Positions 1-7,940 of a stretch of DNA of 10,115 bases are shown piece by piece. The translations under genes and the position numbers were made by a program. Each line of letters starts with the position of its first letter. Position 1 is the first letter of the stretch. The notes under the pieces were generated by a model. That model did not search any database, was not told the DNA's origin, and was given only the letters and a program-made list of their open reading frames with translations. Origin of the DNA: Isohypsibius dastychi (lineage: Eukaryota; Tardigrada; Eutardigrada; Parachela; Isohypsibiidae); assembly GCA_034696485.1 (NCBI GenBank), contig JAQIWT010001618.1:1-10115 (forward strand). Direction: 5' to 3'.

Positions 1-39
1 CTATAACTGGTCATATGGATGGTGAAAAACAGTAAAAAT

Positions 40-486
40 TACCTGAGACATGGATAAAACATCCCTGATTGATCTTGAAGCAACAATTCCATCCGCTCGT
101 TTGTAAGCTATCACTACTTGCAGTGGTGATCTTCACCCTCGTACCAGTGTGTTTTAGCACTGGTCGTTCTTCAAGAGACAAGACCTGCCAACGAACTCAT
201 TGTCCTGTACTAGATGTCCTGCGATGAGAAAGTATGAGTAATACAGTTCGAGATAGCTCATGCGTTCAGTGATTGAGTTGACTGGGAAAATGAGTTACTG
301 AGTTTGACATCCGCTGAGGATGCTGCCCAGAATGGAGTGGACTTCGAGAACTGAGATGGTCTTGGCAATGCAGGCCCTTTTGACCTTTTCCTCGGATTCT
401 TCGTCGAGAATGTTCTAGATTTTGTCGTCAAGAGCGAGAAAGGACCTGTATGGAATCAGATCATAGTTTTTGCCACTCTGATTATT
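40..486 (-). pseudogene. Possible RT thumb and RNase H start of the gypsy element
   Basis: Downstream of YLDD the minus strand still looks partly coding. A frame at 486-295 is open except for one stop and includes KTISVLEVHSILG, which could match the gypsy connection motif around 'EVRSFLG'. Further on, about 170-40, a frame reads RPVLKHTGTRVKITTASSDS, which resembles the RNase H entry (PVL ... TDAS). Both resemblances are weak, and the two pieces are in different frames with an inverted repeat nearby (541-572). They are listed because they lie exactly where the rest of Pol should be. An unrelated origin for the 295-486 frame cannot be excluded. Confidence 0.35.
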
Positions 487-540
487 TTCGCCAGGTTAAT
501 TGATACAATATACAATTCCGGACACTTCCTGGTTAACCAC

Positions 541-572
541 GGTATACATTAGTCTATTGACTAACGTATACC
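541..572. repeat. Near-perfect inverted repeat (14-base arms, 4-base loop)
   Basis: The arm GGTATACATTAGTC (541-554) is matched by GACTAACGTATACC (559-572) around the loop TATT. The arms pair fully except for one position, which would be a G-U wobble in RNA. It falls just after the YLDD motif, where continuous Pol coding is expected, so it may be a small foldback insertion or a decay product. Confidence 0.8.
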
Positions 573-616
573 ATAGAAAAATGCACTGACGTTTGTTATT
601 TCGACCTTTTATTCAC

Positions 617-1048
617 GTCGTCCAAATAAATAAGACATGCTTCATTCTGATTTCAGACAAAACTAGATCTATCAATCGGGAAAAAGTCGCGTGAGCGTTG
701 CAAAGCCCAAAAAGCATTCTCTTCTACTGGAACAGGTTGTCTGCTGTAGTGAACGCTGTTTTCGTCACAGAGTCAGGGTCGACTGATGATCCAGTAACCT
801 GCGTTACAATTCAGACCTACAAATCATCGAGTTCCATGAAGAGAATCCAAAGGATTCGCGACTCGAGAAAGCGGGTAAACATCTCTCTTTGTGACGGCAT
901 TCAGCTCCTTGTCGTCAATGCAAATTCGACTCGTACTATCTGGTTTCTGAACCAAAGGAACATTCGGAGCCCATTTGGAAGCACATTCTTCGATAACGCT
1001 CTGTTTGAGAAGACTCTCGCATTTTTCTTCAGGAGTTCCGGCTCCCAC
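617..1048 (-). pseudogene. pol: gypsy reverse transcriptase (fingers and palm), inactivated
   Basis: Reverse transcriptase copies the element RNA into cDNA inside the particle. The minus frame from 1048 contains ECASKWAPNVPLVQKPD, then RICIDDKELNAVTKRDVYPL, the canonical gypsy fingers with R-x-C-I-D-x-x-E-L-N. After a frame change, KTAFTTADNLFQ is followed by an in-frame TAG (725-727), then MLFGLCNAHATFSRLID, where gypsy elements usually read MPFGLCNAPATFQRLMD. The catalytic YLDD motif lies at 617-628, in yet another frame. Three frames and a stop across one catalytic domain show it is dead. The Ty3/gypsy assignment is secure; the clade is not determined. Confidence 0.92.
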
Positions 1049-1380
1049 AGCGGATACCTTCGAAGCTGCTGGTGCACAGGAACAGCTCCTTGTACCTCAC
1101 AAGTAAATCGGTCATCTGAACTCGTTCGCCCTGATTCATCGCGGAACCCAACACCGACATCGCGACAAATTCATCTGCCGTCGGTGGTGCATCTGCTTTT
1201 TTCAAAGGTATGAAGATCGGACTGTCTTCTTCGTCTACGAGTCCTTGCTTAAAATAATAACTTCGCGGCGGATCGTCCTCAAAAGCCACACCCTGGTTGC
1301 AACCTTCTGTGATTTGAACTTCGTCGATCTCATGCACCGGAATCATTTCGTTGGCGGATTCTCGCGTCGGATTCATTTCC
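1029..1380 (-). pseudogene. gypsy pol: spacer between protease and reverse transcriptase
   Basis: This minus-strand frame of about 115 codons is acidic and includes a run ending LLVRYKELF. A 'leucine-rich ... L...Y...F' helix just ahead of the RT fingers is typical of Ty3/gypsy Pol. The frame ends at a stop next to 1029 and overlaps by about 20 bases the frame that carries the RT fingers, so a frameshift separates the two. The plus-strand open frames over this interval have no family resemblance and are shadows. On its own this spacer is poorly conserved; its identity comes from sitting directly before recognisable RT. Confidence 0.65.
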
Positions 1381-1701
1381 CGGAATTATTTTGCCGGCCT
1401 CATACCCCTTGCTCGGATACCTCTGCAAAGTATGATGAAACCGGTTTTAAATCGGTGATCAATCGACTTGGATCGGCATTCCAATTCGATGTCATGTTTG
1501 AATCAGAATATGAAGGTGAAAAATAAGATGAATGGAGAAAAGCTTCAGCTAGTGAAACTGGTATACCCATAACAGGAGCAGTAAATGGGGTAAATAATTT
1601 TGAACGACGGAAATCCAAATGAAATAGTACTGCACGAATATGAATTACCGAGCAACAGGGGCACAGGGCGACTATTCATTTCCGCAAAAAATTCTCCACT
1701 A

Positions 1702-1884
1702 TGATTCCCCAACATCGACAACTGGACCAAACAAGAACTTTTTTATTTTGTCAACTGAGCTCGAAACCAAAGTAATTGAAGGACCATCCCACGGGAAGAT
1801 TTCTGCAACCAATATTTTTGCAGATTTTTTGTTTATAAGGAAAATTCGAGAACCAGTACCAAAAACAGCAAAATACAACTCGTT
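1702..1884 (-). pseudogene. Possible gypsy aspartic protease remnant
   Basis: Between gag and the RT spacer, a minus-strand frame is open for about 61 codons and contains DGPSITLVSSS near 1757-1790. Retroviral-type proteases carry D-[ST]-G-A-S followed by a hydrophobic strand, and this segment sits where that flap-and-core region belongs. The catalytic D-T/S-G triad is not intact, because the aligned residues read W-D-G. If this is the protease, it cannot be catalytic. The call depends mainly on position and on the SITLVSS strand, so it remains tentative. Confidence 0.4.
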
Positions 1885-1959
1885 CTAAACCAGTATGACG
1901 CATGTCAGAGCTCCAACAGCAGATAAATGAATTGTCCGTAGAAAAACGAGCCTCATCAT

Positions 1960-3105
1960 CTACGGAGTGGGGTTTCCCGGCCGCGGCGTCGCCGAAAAGG
2001 TAAACATCAACTGCGTTGGTGCGGCAGCTTGGATTTGAGTGTACGAGAATGAACCAGAAGATTGATTGTAATTTGGAATCGGAAAGCCATAGTTCGGTTC
2101 AACATGTTGCGACTGAACGTATTGGTCATTGAAAACAGAAGCCGTATTAAAAATCACCGCGATTGTTATTACTCGGATGACGTCGATTTTCGTCGGCCAT
2201 GCAAGTTCGACAATCTCGAATATAATGACCGGGCTGCTGGCAATAATCGCAAAAATCTCTTCGAGGTTCGAAATCACGCTGACCACGAGTATTTTTGTTG
2301 TGATTATTCTGGTTATTTCGAGAATCAAAATTGCGATTTTGTTCAAAATATGGAGGTTGGTCATGATTGCGTCCAGAAAGTTCCGTTTTCATTCCTATAA
2401 ACTCGGCAATAAATTCGGGAGTAACTTGGGTCGTTGAGTAAACAGGCTGCGGGACTTTGGACGTCTGTTTCAGATGAGTAGAAATTTTATTCAAAACGGG
2501 GACAAGTGCAGCATCTTGTTGAGACAAATCACTTTTTATTTGTTTTTGATAAACAATCGCTTGAGATGCCTCTTTGAGTCTCCTGGTGAAATCAGCGACA
2601 TTTGTGGGTTGATTTTCGATCGAACGTTCTCTTGAATTCTGAGGCAAACTGTCCTACAGTTTGGTTATTTTTCTTACTTCAGAAGCATGTGGGTCGCGTA
2701 TGCTCAATTGCTTCAAGTATTTGAAACGTATGCCATCGGATTATCGTCAACTGAGGATTGGGTGGTTCGTCGTAAATCGTTGTCAACAAGTATCTGGCTG
2801 TAAGTTTTCTGCAAAAGTTCCTTCATGGCCGCCCAAGTACCATAATATGTCCGATCAATGCTTTGGTACCAGAATAAGGCCTTCTCAAGCAGGGTTCGCG
2901 AAAACAACTTGAGCAGATACGTATCATTCAAATTCGAGAAATTTTTCAACACTTCCAAATTCAAAATATGATCAAAAATGTCTTCATCAGTTTTTCCAGA
3001 TAGTAATTCCGGAAAAAGGAACGTCTTTCAAATTTCGTTTTGTTGTTGCCTCATCGAGACTAGCCAGCAGAAACACATGATTATCGGTGTGTTTTTTGGG
3101 TTTAT
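1960..3105 (-). pseudogene. gag: gypsy gag: capsid-like region plus CCHC nucleocapsid, frameshifted
   Basis: Gag packages the retrotransposon RNA into a cytoplasmic particle. The first segment (3105-2713) has the retrotransposon-gag pattern with LLEKALFWYQSI followed by TW-MKELLQKTYS. The next open stretch (2647-2147) is hydrophilic and contains CDYCQQPGHYIRDC, an exact C-X2-C-X4-H-X4-C zinc knuckle, inside an Asn/Arg-rich RNA-binding context. A third frame (about 2150-1960) holds a Q/P/S-rich tail ending in a stop. At least three frame changes occur, near 3013, between 2713 and 2647, and near 2150. The usual N-terminal part of gag is missing or unrecognisable above 3105. The zinc knuckle is certain; the capsid part is a pattern judgement. 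Confidence 0.85.
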
Positions 3106-3850
3106 CGAACGTGTTATTGTTTCTGGAGTGCAAAATAGATAACTCGAATGATGCTAAGGATGCTATTGGTGCAAAGGCAGTAGCCGGGCCAGTTCATGCA
3201 TTTTTTGCACTCTGTCTGGGAGAATTGATGCTGAATCAATGGAACACCTATCGATTTCGGTTTCATTGATCTTCCCTACAGAGAGTTTTCTAACTGTTAA
3301 TTAAACTGCAGCGATGAACTCCGGAAAAACATGGCCAGAAATTCACTCTTGAAGAAAGATACAGCGAAATTCATGAATGATGCAGACGTCATAGTGGCCT
3401 AAGGAAGAGGTATCCAGAAACGGAGAACCAGCGCATGTTCAAGCTTATGGGACAACCCATGCACGAGCTTTTCTTATTTCAGCAATGGCTCTTGCCTGAT
3501 GTTCAAATAAGGATGAGGCTGTATCGGAAAGACTTCAAGTTTATGTCACCAATTGAAGGTACGACAATTCATGACCGAATTTGTGGAAGCAAAATTGATG
3601 TTGCATTGGATTCACTCACTTCTTGTGTGAGCACAATTAAAGTTGCATCACATTTAATCTGATCAAGGAACATACAGCCGTTCAGGAATTTTTCAGTGGT
3701 TCTCTGGCTTTTATACCATATAAAACACCATTGACGTCGAAAATCACCAGTTAACTGACGGAATGCGATTTTCCTCATGTAATTTCAAAGAGGTGCATTT
3801 TCCGGCAAAATTGTGGTTGGTGGGTTTTTTTGCACTTGTGAAGCATGAAT
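3096..3850 (+). pseudogene. Polinton/Maverick major capsid protein, frameshifted
   Basis: This is a broken double-jelly-roll major capsid protein of the Polinton/Maverick family, the type annotated in many animal genomes as similar to C. elegans F54H12.2. The first frame (about 3099-3269) has NVLLFLECKI, then AGPVHAFFALCLGELMLNQ and NTYRFRFH, matching the N-terminal jelly-roll order. The second (3310-3402) has LLKKDTAKFMNDADV. The third (3390-3662) has SGLRKRY, then LMGQPMHELFLFQQWLLPDV and IRMRLYRKDF, the family's most recognisable block. A weaker piece, GKIVVGGF at about 3804-3827, follows at the right distance (about 49 residues). Frames change near 3270-3310 and 3388, with stops after each segment. 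The C-terminus is lost. Confidence 0.78.
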
Positions 3851-4609
3851 TGCATCCTGTTGTTCCGTCCATTTTCTGAAATTCACTTTTGATTCCTCCG
3901 TCGATTCGCGGCATGATATCAATCCCATCAAATCCTAGTTGAATACCTGGATCCGGAAAATCCGGTGTGATTGCACGCTTCGGGTGCCGTGGTTTGGTCC
4001 GGGCGGATGTTCGCTTTGGCTCGGTGCCCTTTGCTTGGGCTTGGAACTAAGACTACAGTGAAACAGAATTCAGAAAAACTGACAATTAAAACTAACGTGA
4101 GCACAATAACCTAATGGAATCACTCAGGTTGTCACTCAGTGAGGAAAGTAATGGCGTCATGAAAATAATGGACAAAAGTGAATTCTTTGAGTTTCACGAA
4201 ATATTTCTATTCCACTGAATAGGAAGTGGAGAAGTGTATGCAGCTACAGTGAATCATCTCTTAATTTACCCACTCTTCATCGCTAGAACGTCTGCTCATT
4301 CCTGTTTTTAAGGGATGAATATAAGCAATTACTAGAAACGAAATGGTCAACCGGAAATGATCTCGATGTGATGATGGGGAGTTGTCACCATTCAGCAGGG
4401 CGCATACAGCCTCATGAGCCACCCATGAAAAACGTAATCCTCTTCGGAGGCATTTTTGTCTGGTAGCCAGTTAGGGAGCCTTTCTGCTTTTGTGAATATC
4501 AATGCTGTGCCACTTTAGAAAAAAAGTGGTGATTGCAGTGTGCAAGTCTTCATCAAAACCCGTCGGTTGTGTCCATCAAGAAGCATTATCGAAAACCTAA
4601 TTTCACGAA
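3851..4609. other. No recognisable gene between Maverick capsid and polymerase remnants
   Basis: Nothing here can be assigned to a family. A minus-strand frame is open for 100 codons (3747-4046) but its lower third is antisense to capsid remnant. On the plus strand, 4093-4311 reads through with a single TGA at about 4195, and 4307-4465 has another open run. A minus-strand run of roughly 40 codons covers about 4380-4510. These may be eroded Maverick genes or flanking sequence. No repeats, tRNA or clear splice pairs were seen. Confidence 0.5.
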
Positions 4610-4995
4610 CAATTTTTTTCTGCAAAATATGCGATAAATTGGTTAAATATCTTAGATGATGATTGTAGACAGGCTCAGTGTACTCGCGAAGACGAACTGG
4701 ATGCCTTCGATATTTACGGGAATGTCGTTGTTGGTGCTTTTGTGACTTCTAATTCGAGAATAGATTGTATCAGGCTATTGATATTGTTGTACCTGACCGA
4801 CTCCTGTATGTTGATGCGGACTGTGTTATTCTGATTGATCGCCCAAACTACCCGGCACTTCCGGTGATTGTCACCCAGACAATTCCTGGTGATTGTCTGG
4901 GTGATTTAAAGACAAGCTGCATCGTCGAGAATATATCGTCGTTTGAGCTTCTGGAGGACCTAAGACGTACTGATATGCAACAAATCAATCAGTAA
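4610..4995 (+). pseudogene. Maverick protein-primed DNA polymerase B, C-terminal palm fragment
   Basis: Mavericks replicate with a protein-primed family B DNA polymerase. The frame from about 4622 contains CTREDELDAF and then NVVVGAFVTSNSRI, which matches the family block 'N-V-x-[IV]-A-A-F-[TV]-T-x-x-A-R'. After a one- or two-base frame change near 4760, a second frame reads PDRLLYVDADCVILIDRP at about 4795-4848, followed by LGDL. This corresponds to palm motif C, normally Y-x-D-T-D-S. Here it is YVDADC (4807-4824), keeping both aspartates but losing the flanking Thr and Ser. The frame ends at 4995, well short of the normal C-terminus. It lies on the opposite strand from the polymerase fragment at 9088-9970. 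Confidence 0.75.
4871..4904. repeat. Perfect 13-base inverted repeat, 8-base loop
   Basis: TCACCCAGACAAT (4871-4883) is the exact reverse complement of ATTGTCTGGGTGA (4892-4904), around TCCTGGTG. GGTGATTGTC also occurs as a direct repeat at 4863-4872 and 4888-4897. The hairpin falls inside the polymerase reading frame, between the motif C block and LGDL, where family members have a shorter linker. It may be a local inverted duplication. Confidence 0.85.
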
Positions 4996-5391
4996 TGGTC
5001 TTATACATAAAGGTTGGTCTTTACATTGATCGGTTTTGAGCAGTGTCGACCGTTTTGCATCTTGTAGGTATCCCCATCAATATGTCGAACAATGTTGTTT
5101 TTGTGAGGGATACCCTGAGAAACATGGTCCATGACCATTCATATATTTAACTATTTACGATAAAAAAACAATATTCCCTATAAAAGGCGGCTGGATTGTC
5201 CACTTTAAGGCCTCAACAAAAAATTTTGATACACATTTGATAAGCAAACTGTTTTGGATACATTTGAAACACTTGCATATGGATTCTGCCCACTAAAATT
5301 GACCTTATCCATCCCTTTGGTTTGATGTGCAGCGCTGCCAGTCAGGGTGGGAAAACTCGCATTATATGCGAACAATTTCATTGAACTCACA
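4996..5391. other. AT-rich spacer, no gene recognised
   Basis: This stretch separates the plus-strand polymerase fragment from the 3' end of the minus-strand ect-2 copy. A minus-strand open run at 5205-5390 starts directly after the ect-2 stop and shows no family pattern; it is probably former 3' untranslated or intron sequence. No convincing polyadenylation signal, repeat or RNA gene was identified. Confidence 0.5.
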
Positions 5392-7014
5392 TTACTTCTT
5401 TAGCAGTTCCGCTTTCAAGCTCGGATATTCTGGGCAGATCTGGGATTTGTAAAATGATGTGGAGTCTTCTGCGTCCGTCTGGAGAAGTAAGGCAAAAGCT
5501 CCTTTTATTGCATCTCCAAGATCGTGAACATCAGTGACTTCAGAAATTTTGCGGAGATCGACTAGTTTGAGATGTTTGAGCGGCTTCTTGCCACTATGTC
5601 CAGCCACGTCAAGGATTTTCGTGATCTTCAGAACGTCATTGAATTACTATAATTAATACCTTTTTTTCTCTTCCAGTCACGAAACTGGTTGTCCTCTAAT
5701 TCGACACAGTCGAAATCCTGTGCTTCCGCCTCCCGTTTCTTTGCGTTAATAACCTGCAGCACTCTATCAATAACTCTTGCGGCCGAATCCAGGTTGGTAT
5801 ATTCATCCGTCGAGGTTTTGTCCGATGTAGCTCTTTTAGCAAAATTACGACAGAACCCAGCCGCTGGACCGGTCGTACCAGAAGGTCTTTCAGAGTCTGA
5901 CGGTCGCATTCCGTGGCTTTCTGGCGGAACATCAATTCCGCTTGGAATTATGGGTATTTCACTTCGCATTTGGAAATAAACTCTTGAAACACTTTAACTC
6001 TGTTTATAAAAGGCGGGTAAACCTTCTTCAGATTTGCAAGATGACGTAGCCATATCCATTCAAGCCGCGCATCCTCCTCCGAGCAATTAATTACTCTGGA
6101 CAAGTCGGCTCAGATGCCCTCATGAACTGCATGGATGCTTTAATTGTTGCCAGATGAGTCCAGAGTCCAGCTTACTTTTTATTCGGGAGCTAATCTATAG
6201 GATCAGCAACCTGGCGTCCCCCTCTCACAAAATTAAATAATGAGTTAGATCAGAAGTTAGGGAAAACTGACGCTCACCAGCAGCTTCACAAATATTGATG
6301 ATAAGAGCAAGAATTTTGACGTAACTTCGCTCAGTCGTCAGTGTTTCTACAGCTACTGCATGCTGTTTTGCTATCCGTAAAGACGTCCCATCGGAACTGG
6401 GTATGTTGATCGAATCATCTGACCTTTCCAAGTTAGCCTCGTCAACCTCAAATTTCGGCACTGGTTTTTTCAGTTCGACCGCCGACAGCAACAAGAATTG
6501 TTTTTGATCAGCACGGCAGTCAGTCCTAATACTGGACCAGAACCATTCAGATCTCACTACAACTTGCCCAGGACGCAATCGGATAGTTCTTTCAATCCAT
6601 CAGTTCTCCTGATGGTCGCAACTTGATTTTTATCAACATCCGGAATCTGATTAATGCAAATTTCAGCCCACAAAACGATCCAGCTCGATCTTTCAGCCTT
6701 TGGTCACATGTTCTAGTTGACCGGATGTGATCCAAAAACTCTTGAAGACTCAAAAAGCACTAGATCGTAAAGAACAAGACTTTTTTGTGAATTATGAATT
6801 ATTGAAAAAAACTGACAATCCTCACCTTTTCCAGAGTTGCGATGAAGAAGCATCCGTCAACCTGATTAAGTGAACAAAGCGCTATATTCTCGTCGAGAAC
6901 CGAAATTTTTTCCATGAACTCCAGTTCTCCGCCAGACTCTGTAGCTACCTTGATCAATAGCTCTGCCTCTAACAATGTCTCATCTTTTACCACGATCCGG
7001 AGTGGAGAGGGAGT
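5392..7014 (-). pseudogene. ect-2: ect-2 (ECT2/Pebble RhoGEF) duplicate copy, broken
   Basis: ECT2 activates RhoA at the cortex and equator to drive cytokinesis and polarity. In minus-strand order the copy shows: the N-terminal domain (7014-6826, IVVKDETLLEAELLIKVA); a likely exon from 6738 (FLDHIRST); the end of BRCT2 (VVVRSEWFWSSI, about 6560-6525), then ELKKP and the start of the DH domain (AVETLTTERSYVKILALI); the DH middle (LKKVYPPFINRV); the DH signature (RQTLKDLLVRPVQRL); the last DH helix (DRVLQVINAKKREAEAQ); and a PH segment (LKHLKLVDLRKISEVTDV, then AFALLLQ). It is disabled by a TAA at 5948-5950 inside the DH domain and a frameshift near 5815-5835. Most of BRCT1 and the first PH strands are missing. 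Introns persist, so it arose by DNA duplication, not retrocopying. The order and spacing make the identity strong. Sequencing error in a real gene is possible but would need several faults. Confidence 0.86.
6739..6825 (-). other. Likely retained intron of the ect-2 copy
   Basis: On the minus strand the donor AAAAG|GTGAGG follows the codons TLEK, and the acceptor TCTTCAAGAG precedes TTTTTGGATCAC, giving an 87-base intron that joins TLEK to FLDHIRST in one frame, as expected at this position in ECT2. A second donor, G|GTGAGC, ends the DH-start exon at 6278. These are predicted from sequence only. Confidence 0.55.
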
Positions 7015-7189
7015 TCAAGATAAATATTCAAAACATATGAATATCGGAATGGCGAGAAGCCAAGAATATTTCACAATTTTGTAAGAATGGGGCTTACCAA
7101 TAACCGACGATGCCACCGGAATCCCAGTTTGAGATCTGAATCCTGATTTTGCTATACGTTCAAACTTCTAACCGTTTTTTATTTTACAG

Positions 7190-7508
7190 TAAGGATATTA
7201 TGGAAATCAGCTTTCTGACGACAGAGCCTTATTACAGCATCAGGACTCTATCTTCAAAGTACATCAACGCTGTCCGCGAGAAAATGGAGGAAGTCGTGAA
7301 CTTTGAAAAGGCAGGATATGCGTCGGCCGAAAATGCAATGAAATGGTGAAGGTTCCGAACCGAGCTCAGAACCGACATTGAGATGTTAGCGTTCTACAAG
7401 ACCATCAATATCCATGTTTTTATTGAAATACGACAATTTTATGCGTTGTTGGAAACTCACGCGGTGCTAATCGGAAGCCACGCTCTCCACTTCTGCTTTT
7501 TGCCCTAA
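7190..7508 (+). pseudogene. Exon-like fragment of unrecognised gene, in-frame TGA
   Basis: A strong worm-type acceptor (TTATTTTACAG, ending 7189) opens a frame reading KDIMEISFLTTEPYYSIRTL and then a helical, charged stretch with YINAVREKMEEVV. A TGA stops it at 7347-7349, but the same frame continues at once with RFRTELRTDIEMLAFYKT, equally coding-like, to a TAA at 7506-7508. That suggests one coding exon with a nonsense change, its real donor perhaps near 7410. The heptad-like charged pattern suggests an alpha-helical or coiled-coil protein. I do not recognise the family. It may belong with the fragment at 7578-7775. Confidence 0.5.
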
Positions 7509-7577
7509 CTGCTGCACTAAATAAGGTGAACTGAGAATTTTTGGTTAAATGTATATAATTGTTTTGCCAAATATTCA

Positions 7578-7775
7578 TTGTTGCAACACACTAAAGAAGC
7601 CGGAGATCAATGCCTCAGTCTTGGTGAAGAAATGGTCAACAGTCGGAAATTGTTGTGCCAAGTCATCAAGGAGTATTATGATGCGAAATTGAATTTCGAT
7701 AGTAATGGACTTGCGGTCATCGACGAGAACGGCCATCCATATCCAACTCCAGTCACGTTAGAAAATCTTGCTTAA
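7578..7775 (+). CDS. Helical hypothetical fragment, possible continuation exon
   Basis: A plus-strand frame of about 65 codons begins KEAGDQCLSLGEEMVNSRKL, continues through EYYDAKLNFDSNGLAVIDENG and ends LENLA at a TAA. The amphipathic helical run followed by a short loop looks like a bona fide protein, and codon use is natural. There is no convincing ATG in the right context, so it is more likely an exon or fragment than a whole gene. The fragment at 7190-7508 on the same strand has a similar charged helical character, which makes a shared gene plausible. The family is not recognised. Confidence 0.4.
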   Translation: MLQHTKEAGDQCLSLGEEMVNSRKLLCQVIKEYYDAKLNFDSNGLAVIDENGHPYPTPVTLENLA

Positions 7776-7907
7776 CATCCTGAATATCTGCAGTGCTCCC
7801 GGTCACTGTATAATCAGCAGGCTTCACCACTAACGGCCATTTTCAAAAAACAAGTAACCCAAGTGGCTTAATCTCAAAAACAGGAACACATAATGGTACA
7901 AACGATT

Positions 7908-7940
7908 TTCAATCAATCTTTAACGGAATTCAATCAATCT
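7908..7940 (+). repeat. Short direct repeat TTCAATCAATCT, two copies
   Basis: TTCAATCAATCT occurs at 7908-7919 and 7929-7940, a 21-base period. It lies in a Q/N/S-rich frame (from about 7790 on), so it could encode a small repeated peptide or be simple slippage. No further copies were seen. Confidence 0.7.

Larger units (their letters stand above)
40..3105 (-). mobile_element. Degenerate Ty3/gypsy-type LTR retrotransposon, incomplete
   Basis: Read on the minus strand, this stretch carries in order a gag with a zinc knuckle, a protease trace, the spacer before reverse transcriptase, the reverse transcriptase fingers and palm, and a possible RNase H start. Gag before protease before RT is the Ty3/gypsy (Metaviridae) order, and the RT signatures are of that type. 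Integrase, envelope and the 3' LTR would lie beyond the left edge. At the gag end no LTR, primer-binding site or leader is visible before a Maverick capsid remnant starts on the other strand, so the element is probably truncated there. Several frameshifts and stops make it inactive. The outer limits are approximate. Confidence 0.85.

Noticed and set aside
142-165. Short hairpin ACCAGTG ... CACTGGT
   Set aside because: A 7-base stem with an 8-base loop is expected by chance in a window of this size.
698-1213. Long plus-strand open frame of 171 codons
   Set aside because: It lies antisense to the gypsy spacer and RT fingers, whose motifs are unmistakable, and its own translation has no family resemblance.
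1245-1526. Plus-strand open frame of 93 codons
   Set aside because: It is antisense to the pol spacer and shows no protein signature.
2062-2437. Two overlapping plus-strand open frames
   Set aside because: They are shadows of the minus-strand gag nucleocapsid region; the isoleucine-rich translation comes from antisense Asn codons.
5179-5190. TATAAAAGGCGG as a possible TATA box, also found near 6005
   Set aside because: The second copy is simply the antisense of the conserved PPFI codons of the DH domain, and no gene starts downstream of the first, so it is treated as chance.
5689-5979. Plus-strand open frame of 96 codons
   Set aside because: It is antisense to the ect-2 DH domain.
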